Below are positions 7,481 to 12,301 of a DNA stretch of 14,609 nucleotides, piece after piece. How positions within the stretch are numbered: the first letter of the stretch is position 1; each line of letters opens with the position of its first letter. The position numbers and the translations under genes are program-made. Origin of the DNA: SFWF01 sp964599835 (GTDB lineage Bacteria > Bacillota > Clostridia > Oscillospirales > Acutalibacteraceae); contig CAZRHF010000051.1 in the NCBI GenBank assembly GCA_964599835.1, forward strand, positions 1 to 14,609, read 5' to 3'. Below the pieces are notes generated by a model. The model saw only the letters and a list, made by a program, of their open reading frames with translations. It did no database searches and was not told where the DNA came from.

Positions 7481-8614
7481 TTACTCGGTTTTTCCTTCGT
7501 GCTTTGCAACTACAGAATGGATCTTATCTGCGGGGTCGAGAAGCTTGGAAATGGAGTTGTCACAGTTGAGGGTATCAACAAGAAGGGCGATGTACTTGGA
7601 CATATTAACGTTACAGTACCAGTCGCGGGCAAGAAGCTCGGGGGTATTGTATATGAGGTTGGTGGTGAAGATCTTGTCGATAAGGCCATTCTCATAATAC
7701 TCGTCGAACTTCTCAAGTCCGTTTACGAAGAGACCGAAGGTGGAGAAGATGAAGATGCGGTTTGCACCCTTTTCCTTGAGCTTTGCGGCGATATCAAGCA
7801 TGGATTCGCCCGAAGAGATCATATCGTCAACAAGGATAAGGTCCATACCGGTAACGTCCTTGCCAAGGAATTCGTGTGCAACGATGGGGTTTCTTCCGTC
7901 GATAACGGTGGAGTAGTCGCGTCTCTTGTAGAACATACCGAGGTCAAGACCTAAAACGGAGGAGTAGTAGATGCAACGACCCATACCGCCCTCATCGGGG
8001 GAAACGATCATGGTGTGATCGGGGTCGAGCTTGATGTCGGGGGTGGAACGGAGCAGAGCCTTTATCATCTGATATGCGGCCTGAACATTGTCGAAGCCGT
8101 CAAGAGGAATAGCGTTGTTAACTCTGGGGTCGTGAGCGTCGAAGGTGATGAAGTTCTTAACGCCCATTGACATAAGCTCCTGAAGCATTAAGGCGCAGTC
8201 CATAGATTCGCGGGTAGTACGTCTGTGCTGTCTGCCTTCGTAAAGCATAGGCATAATAACGTTAACACGGCGAGCCTTTCCGCCCATAGCGGCGATGATA
8301 CGCTTAAGGTCGGCAAAATGATCGTCGGGGCTCATGGGAACCTCTTTGCCGTACATATTGTAGGTCACGCTGTAGTTAAAGCAGTCGCAGATGATGTATG
8401 CGTCAAGTCCTCTGGCCGAGTGCTTGAAAACGCCCTTTGCTTCGCCCGTACCGAAACGGGGACAGCTTGCGTTGATGACGAAAGACTTCTCGTCGGGAGT
8501 GCCTCTCCACTGCATAAGATAATAGTCGACCTGCTTTGCGATCTCCTCACATCCGCGCATTGCAACGATTGCGAGATCACCGTAAGGTGCGTGTGTTAAA
8601 TCGATAGATGCCAT
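7481..8614 (-). CDS. prs: Ribose-phosphate pyrophosphokinase, long divergent form
   Basis: The 377-residue protein is a PRPP synthetase homologue, which would make PRPP from ribose 5-phosphate and ATP for nucleotide, His and Trp synthesis. Family landmarks are the flexible-loop region YEGRQHRRTTRESM (125-138, the counterpart of the canonical YxRQDRK segment), FDAHDP (158-163) for the metal site, FYKRRD (228-233), and the PRPP loop ILVDDMISSGES (260-271). It is about 60 residues longer than common bacterial Prs, and its PRPP loop has ISSGES where class I enzymes have ID-T-[AG]GT. Such long forms occur in Clostridia. A GGAGGG site lies five bases before ATG 8614. It follows murQ by 108 bases and has a possible promoter of its own. 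Confidence 0.85.
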   Translation of the reverse strand: MASIDLTHAPYGDLAIVAMRGCEEIAKQVDYYLMQWRGTPDEKSFVINASCPRFGTGEAKGVFKHSARGLDAYIICDCFNYSVTYNMYGKEVPMSPDDHFADLKRIIAAMGGKARRVNVIMPMLYEGRQHRRTTRESMDCALMLQELMSMGVKNFITFDAHDPRVNNAIPLDGFDNVQAAYQMIKALLRSTPDIKLDPDHTMIVSPDEGGMGRCIYYSSVLGLDLGMFYKRRDYSTVIDGRNPIVAHEFLGKDVTGMDLILVDDMISSGESMLDIAAKLKEKGANRIFIFSTFGLFVNGLEKFDEYYENGLIDKIFTTNLIYNTPELLARDWYCNVNMSKYIALLVDTLNCDNSISKLLDPADKIHSVVAKHEGKTE

Positions 8615-8647
8615 AAAAACCCTCCGTAAAAAATATATTACTATAAT

Positions 8648-8675
8648 ATAATAACATAAATTCGACAGTTTACAA
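8648..8675 (-). promoter_or_regulatory. Possible promoter for prs
   Basis: On the minus strand TTGTAA (8675-8670) is followed after 16 bases by TATTAT (8653-8648), in an AT-rich stretch between murQ and prs. The -35 matches four of six bases and the -10 five of six. Overlapping alternative -10 strings exist, so only the general position is supported. Confidence 0.4.
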
Positions 8676-8722
8676 GAAAAAATTTAACATTTGAGCGAAA
8701 TTTGTTAAAATGCTTTAAAATA

Positions 8723-9535
8723 CTATTTTTTTCCTGCGGCTTCGACGGCATTTCGTATAACGAAACCGTTTTCGGTAAGAAGCTTTTCGGACGCTTCATA
8801 GTCCTCGCCGGTTATGTCGCAGACGATTCGTATCATACGGTCGCGAAGCTTTATATTGGAGGGCTTAAGGTTTATCATAAGGTTTTCGTAAACGTAGCCC
8901 TGCTTTATCATAACGGCTGTAGATATCATATTAAGAATCATCTTGTGGGAGGAGCCGGCCTTCATTCGGGTAGAGCCCGTAACCACCTCTGCACCCGTAT
9001 CGGGATGAATGGCGATATCTGCCACCTTTTCAATGGGAGAATCCTCGTTGCAGGTAAGGGCAATTTTAAGTGCTCCTGCCGTTGTTGCCGCGTCGAAAGC
9101 GCCCAGCACGTAGGCGGCGCCCCCGGCAACCGATATACCGATAACGCTGTCCAACCCGGTTATACCATAGGCCGAAAGGTCGCGGTCTCCTGCCTCGCGG
9201 TTGTCTTCACTGCCCTCGGTAGCTTTTCTCAGGGCTCCGTCACCGCCTGCAATTATGCCGATAACGCGGTCGTGAGCCACACCGTAGGTGGGGGGACATT
9301 CCGAAGCATCTAAAACGCCGAGTCTGCCCGAAGTTCCGCAGCCGATATAGAAAAGTCTTCCGCCTTTTGCCATACGCTCGCAGATGGCGTCGATGGCCTG
9401 TCCGATGGCCTCGAGCTGACTGTCAATGGCATTTACCGCGTTTTTATTTTCCTGCTGGATCACCTTGACCATATCGGCGGTAGACATTTTGTCGATATGT
9501 TTGGTGTTTTCGTTTCTCATTTCTGTTTTAAGCAT
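8723..9535 (-). CDS. murQ: N-acetylmuramic acid 6-phosphate etherase (variant, short C-terminus)
   Basis: MurQ cleaves the lactyl ether of MurNAc 6-phosphate to give GlcNAc 6-phosphate and D-lactate in peptidoglycan recycling. The 270-residue protein has the SIS-fold phosphate loop IGCGTSGRLG (64-73) and DASECPPTYG (76-85) with E79. ATEGSEDN (105-112) has E110, the counterpart of E. coli E114, and GAEVVTGSTRMKAGSS (181-196) follows. Two things are odd. The usual ASGRTPYV sugar-binding stretch reads VAGGAAYV (136-143), and the protein lacks about 25 C-terminal residues relative to E. coli MurQ, ending at KK before a TAG. ATG 9535 is preferred over ATG 9520 because AAAGGAAG lies about seven bases upstream. 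It sits 21 bases after the HTH-kinase gene, so the two are cotranscribed. Identity is firm; full activity is less certain. Confidence 0.88.
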   Translation of the reverse strand: MLKTEMRNENTKHIDKMSTADMVKVIQQENKNAVNAIDSQLEAIGQAIDAICERMAKGGRLFYIGCGTSGRLGVLDASECPPTYGVAHDRVIGIIAGGDGALRKATEGSEDNREAGDRDLSAYGITGLDSVIGISVAGGAAYVLGAFDAATTAGALKIALTCNEDSPIEKVADIAIHPDTGAEVVTGSTRMKAGSSHKMILNMISTAVMIKQGYVYENLMINLKPSNIKLRDRMIRIVCDITGEDYEASEKLLTENGFVIRNAVEAAGKK

Positions 9536-9556
9536 TGCTTATCTTCCTTTCTCTTG

Positions 9557-10681
9557 CTAACCACTCAAACCCGATTCGGGTTTGAATGCTTTGGCCAGGG
9601 TAACGGCACCGTAAACGGGTGGGTCGGTGTAAACTCCCAGGGTGATTCCGTCATCCAAATATTTCTTTATCATCGGCACAAGCAGGTCTTTTCTGCTCAT
9701 AAGTCCGCCGACTATGACCGCCCTTATCTCTTTTTCTCCCGAAATAGTTTTGGCGCGGTTTATAAGCTCGGCAATAACCATAGAGTTACGGTCTAAAATG
9801 CCTTTTGCAACCTCGTCTCCCATATCGGCCGCCTCAAAAACGGCAGGTGCAAAGGAGGCCAGCTCCCTTTTACCGCCCTTATAAAGGTCGGCTATGGCGT
9901 CAAGCATTTTTTCTTTTCCGCTTTTTTCCTTTATGCGCTCGTAAAGGGGGGTGAGGGGCAGGCTTCCTTCCTCCATAAGCAGGGAGTAATAGATCCCGTC
10001 CCGACCGATATAGTAGCCGTCGCCGCCGTTTTCAAGAAGGTGGCCCCAGCCTCCGACGCGGGTAAGCCTATCTCCCTGCTTAATAAAGGCGATGCTTCCC
10101 GTGCCTGCAATTACGGCGATACCGTCATCCTCGCCAAGAGCCGCCGCAACGGCATTTTCGGCGTCGCTTCCATTAGAAAAGGAGGCAAAACGGAAGGTGG
10201 AAAGCAGGTCGGGTATTCTCTGTTTAAAGTCTCCCGTAATTCCTCCCGCAATTCCTACAAAGGCCGAAACCATAGATGGGTCGATGCCGTCAAGAACCTG
10301 CTCGATTCCGCTTTTTAGCAGCTTAAGGCAGTTTTCCAGTCCGATATCTACGGGGTTACTGCCCCCGAGGATCACGCGGGAGACCACCTTGCGGTTTTTG
10401 TCGCAAAGCAGAAACTCGGTCTTGGTGGCGCCGCCGTCAACTCCCAAATAGTAGTTGGGCTCGGTACTGTCTAAAAGAAGCTCGTCTATAGAGACCCCTA
10501 AAAGGGAAGAAAGCTTCGGTAAAATAATACTGGGGGTTACCGTCTCGCCGCTTTCCCATTTGGAAACCGATTTTTCGGTGTAACCGAGCTTTTCAGCAAG
10601 CTGTTTTTGTGTAAGCCCTGCCGCCTTTCTGCGGTATTTCAGATTCTCGGAAAATATTTTGGCATAATTCTTGTCGTCCAT
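9557..10681 (-). CDS. XRE-type HTH fused to a BadF/BadG-family (GlcNAc kinase-like) ATPase
   Basis: The 374-residue protein has two parts. Residues about 8-66 form an XRE/Cro-C1 helix-turn-helix (RRKAAGLTQKQLAEKLGYTE, then KSVSKWESGE). Residues about 77-365 form an ASKHA kinase of the BadF/BadG/BcrA/BcrD type with YLGVDGGATKTEF (78-90), a likely catalytic D173 in GSDAENA, IAGTGSIAF (191-199) and VGGWGHLLENGGDGYYIGRD (209-228). Many GlcNAc kinase-like members have GDEGS where this has ENGGD (217-221). The neighbour murQ, 21 bases downstream, suggests a substrate such as GlcNAc, MurNAc or a related amino sugar. The simplest reading is a regulator whose kinase domain senses or phosphorylates an amino sugar. 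Whether it is active as a kinase cannot be seen. AAGGAGG lies five bases before ATG 10681. Confidence 0.85.
   Translation of the reverse strand: MDDKNYAKIFSENLKYRRKAAGLTQKQLAEKLGYTEKSVSKWESGETVTPSIILPKLSSLLGVSIDELLLDSTEPNYYLGVDGGATKTEFLLCDKNRKVVSRVILGGSNPVDIGLENCLKLLKSGIEQVLDGIDPSMVSAFVGIAGGITGDFKQRIPDLLSTFRFASFSNGSDAENAVAAALGEDDGIAVIAGTGSIAFIKQGDRLTRVGGWGHLLENGGDGYYIGRDGIYYSLLMEEGSLPLTPLYERIKEKSGKEKMLDAIADLYKGGKRELASFAPAVFEAADMGDEVAKGILDRNSMVIAELINRAKTISGEKEIRAVIVGGLMSRKDLLVPMIKKYLDDGITLGVYTDPPVYGAVTLAKAFKPESGLSG
9565..9585 (-). repeat. Perfect 10-bp-arm inverted repeat at the end of the HTH-kinase gene
   Basis: The 21-base element has arms TCAAACCCGA and TCGGGTTTGA around one central base, covering the last sense codons of the HTH-kinase gene. 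In RNA it can form a stem of about nine pairs with a three-base loop, about 30 bases upstream of the murQ start. No T-run follows, so it is not a standard terminator. It may be an mRNA-stabilising or differential-expression hairpin, or a protein-binding dyad. Confidence 0.55.
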
Positions 10682-10713
10682 ATAAACCTCCTTATAAGGG
10701 TTAATATAGTCTT

Positions 10714-10742
10714 ATTATATCTCTGAATATTCACCTTTTCAA
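10714..10742 (-). promoter_or_regulatory. Sigma-A promoter for the HTH-kinase/murQ transcript
   Basis: On the minus strand TTGAAA (10742-10737) and TATAAT (10719-10714) are exactly 17 bases apart, about 33 bases upstream of ATG 10681. A 10-bp palindrome CCTTATAAGG (10690-10699) overlaps the ribosome binding site in the short leader and could be a further control site. Confidence 0.8.
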
Positions 10743-10765
10743 CCTATTTTTAATAGAATTGGAAA

Positions 10766-10794
10766 CCAAAACTCTATAAATAGTAGAGTTTTGG
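10766..10794. promoter_or_regulatory. Perfect 11+11 bp inverted repeat, candidate operator
   Basis: CCAAAACTCTA (10766-10776) and TAGAGTTTTGG (10784-10794) are exact reverse complements with a 7-base AT-rich spacer. The element lies 24 bases upstream of the -35 of the HTH-kinase promoter and 34 bases upstream of the ribosome binding site of the phosphodiesterase remnant on the other strand. Position and symmetry suit a dimeric regulator, perhaps the XRE fusion itself. It is not followed by a T-tract in either direction, so it is not a typical terminator. Confidence 0.6.
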
Positions 10795-10828
10795 CGTAAA
10801 TTTGACTTATGAAAGGGGAGGCGACAAA

Positions 10829-11186
10829 ATAAGCCAAAAGCTTTTTGGAGGCAGAAAAAACGGAAATTAATAAAAGATCCCTCGATACGCTTTGTGCCGT
10901 ATTATGTGAGGTAATGGGAATTTGTGCACCCACCGAGTCCGCCGCTCCCTGTGAAGAGCTTGTAGGCTACGTAAACGAAGTCTTTTCGGGCAGAAAGGCC
11001 GATAGGATCTTTATGTATAACCCCGATGCCGTGGCTCAGTGGATATATGAAAAATATCCCCGTTTTACCTCTGAAGCAAAAAGCCATATCGAAATAGAAT
11101 TGCCCTTCTGTACCGTTCTACCCTGTGAGCAGAACAAATTTTCCTGTTACAAAACTGCACGGCACCTAAAAAAGATAAATTTTTAG
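10829..11186 (+). pseudogene. Decayed 5' fragment of an alkaline phosphatase/phosphodiesterase-superfamily gene
   Basis: The open stretch from TTG 10845 to 11186 encodes KRSLDTLCAVLCEVMG, then ADRIFMYNPDAVAQWIYEKY and ELPFCTVLPC. As I recall the family, this matches the N-terminal region of clostridial alkaline phosphatase-superfamily (nucleotide pyrophosphatase/phosphodiesterase-like) proteins, which continue with a VTPVCF-type segment and a long metal-binding domain. Here the match ends after LPC, near 11131, and the rest is unrelated (about 22 residues to a TAG). Upstream, an ideal AGGGGAGG site (10814-10821) points seven bases on to ATA (10829), not ATG. Removing one T from the run of five at 10842-10846 would join ATA-SQKLLEAE to the rest. 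Start loss, a +1 frameshift and loss of the 3' part together indicate a pseudogene. Expression of a short protein from TTG 10845 is possible but unsupported by a ribosome binding site. Confidence 0.7.
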
Positions 11187-11200
11187 TGGTATAAAAGGCG

Positions 11201-11238
11201 AAAAGACACGGTAATGCTGACGCATACCGTGTCTTTTT
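11201..11238. terminator. Hairpin terminator between the pseudogene and the phosphoribosyltransferase gene
   Basis: AAAAGACACGGTA (11201-11213) pairs perfectly with TACCGTGTCTTTT (11225-11237). The loop can add three more pairs (TGC/GCA) after one bulged A. A-rich and T-rich ends on both sides make it usable in both directions, closing the minus-strand alaS operon and anything transcribed through the pseudogene. About 80 bases between it and the phosphoribosyltransferase stop hold nothing I recognise. Confidence 0.9.
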
Positions 11239-11317
11239 AACACATCAGACCGCAAAAAATTGCTTTTTTAGGCGTTTTGTCCTTTAGGATACGATCCGTT
11301 TGCACATTCTCTTTTTT

Positions 11318-11857
11318 CTATTTAAAGAAAAGCGGAAGGGGTTCAAGGAAGATTATGTCGTCTCTTTTCGCGGCGTCGCCTTCGGCCAGTACGGCACAGG
11401 CGGCGGCCTCGGTAGCGCCTGCGTTTTCTACAAGCTGACGGACCGATGCAAGGGACTCTCCTGTAGAGATAACGTCGTCAACGATAAGTACCTTTTTGCC
11501 CTTTATGAGGTTTACCTCGTCCTCACCAAGGTAGAGGGTCTGCTCCTTCTGGGTGGTTATGGAGCGGACGGTGACCGAAACGGGGTTACCCATATAGACC
11601 TTAACGCCCTTGCGAATAACCACGTAGGGCTTGCCCGACTGGCGGGACATTTCATAGGCAAGGGGGATGCTCTTAGCCTCGGGAGTAATAATATAATCGA
11701 ACTCGGGAACCTTACCGAGAAGCTCGGTTGCCGCGGCTACCGTTATTTCGGTATCGCCGAAGAGAATAAAGGCGGCGATATCAAGGCTATCCGACACGGG
11801 GAATTTTTTAAGATTCCTCTCCAGTCCCGCGATTTTCATAGTATAAAATTCAGACAT
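11318..11857 (-). CDS. apt: Adenine-type phosphoribosyltransferase family protein
   Basis: The 179-residue protein is a type I phosphoribosyltransferase. The PRPP loop KVLIVDDVISTGESL (122-136) is clear, with the upstream FDYIITPEAKSIPLAYEMSR (53-72) and VIRKGVKVYM (80-89) in the positions of the Apt pyrophosphate loop and flexible region. Apt would salvage adenine to AMP using PRPP. It diverges from textbook Apt, lacking the RGF segment, so another purine or base is possible and the symbol is provisional. GAAAGAGGT lies six bases before ATG 11857. It is the last gene of the alaS transcript, after about 100 bases that hold a palindrome string, and ends near the 11201-11238 terminator. Confidence 0.75.
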   Translation of the reverse strand: MSEFYTMKIAGLERNLKKFPVSDSLDIAAFILFGDTEITVAAATELLGKVPEFDYIITPEAKSIPLAYEMSRQSGKPYVVIRKGVKVYMGNPVSVTVRSITTQKEQTLYLGEDEVNLIKGKKVLIVDDVISTGESLASVRQLVENAGATEAAACAVLAEGDAAKRDDIIFLEPLPLFFK

Positions 11858-11869
11858 AGTATTACCTCT

Positions 11870-11954
11870 TTCATTTGCCGTAAGGCAAATTTCGTCCGCG
11901 GTGAGCGGATTTCATCTGTCGAAGCAAAATTTCATTGAAATACCGATACGGCAT
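11870..11954. repeat. String of about 20-nt imperfect palindromic units
   Basis: Successive units begin at 11870, 11891, 11911 and 11931, each starting TTCAT or TTCGT. The first two end in AAAT or GGAT and are self-complementary (TTTGCC-GTAA-GGCAAA; TCCGC-GGTGA-GCGGA). The third (TTCATCTGTCGAAGCAAAAT) and fourth are degenerate. The spacing is 20-21 bases. It fills the gap between the HIT and phosphoribosyltransferase genes. I recall similar multi-unit strings in Faecalibacterium and relatives, but their function is not known to me. Confidence 0.65.
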
Positions 11955-11957
11955 TTC

Positions 11958-12299
11958 TTAGCCGGGAGGCCACTGAAGATTTCTTCCGGCAAGCAGGTGA
12001 AAATGAATGTGACCGACCGTCTGTCCGCCTTCTTCGCCGCAGTTATTAACCACGCGGAAGCCCTTTTCGAGGTTTTCCTGCTCGGCAATTTTAGCGACAG
12101 CCTCAAAAACCTTTGCAATAAGGTGGCTGTTTTCTGCATTTATTTCTGCGGCAGATTTTATATGCTCTTTAGGAATTACTATCGCGTGGAAGGGAGCCTG
12201 AGGGTCGATGTCTTTGAAGGCATCGACCCACTCGTCCTCATAAATTTTGGTGGATGGGATATCTCCTGACACTATTTTACAAAAAAGACAATCAGCCAT
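11958..12299 (-). CDS. hinT: HIT (histidine triad) family nucleotide-binding protein, HinT-like
   Basis: The 113-residue protein is the full length of the bacterial HinT/PKCI branch. It has CLFCKIVSGDIPS (4-16), with a CxxC pair at 4 and 7, DIDPQAPFHAIVIPKEH (30-46), and the catalytic triad motif GHIHFHLLAGR (96-106), in which H97, H99 and H101 form HxHxH. It ends in the usual WPPG. HinT proteins hydrolyse AMP-lysine and aminoacyl-adenylate-type phosphoramidates. The neighbour alaS, two bases upstream, produces alanyl-adenylate, which fits a clean-up role, though that link is inference. AGGAGA lies six bases before ATG 12299. Confidence 0.94.
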   Translation of the reverse strand: MADCLFCKIVSGDIPSTKIYEDEWVDAFKDIDPQAPFHAIVIPKEHIKSAAEINAENSHLIAKVFEAVAKIAEQENLEKGFRVVNNCGEEGGQTVGHIHFHLLAGRNLQWPPG

Positions 12300-12301
12300 T
12301 T

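Noticed and set aside
8683..8709. TTTAACA...TGTTAAA dyad downstream of murQ as a terminator or operator
   Set aside because: Only seven AT pairs, with a 13-base spacer and no good T-run. It could arise by chance in this AT-rich gap.
11870..11954. Short regular units suggesting a mini CRISPR array
   Set aside because: Units are self-palindromic, directly abutting and degenerate, with no constant repeat/unique spacer alternation and no cas genes.
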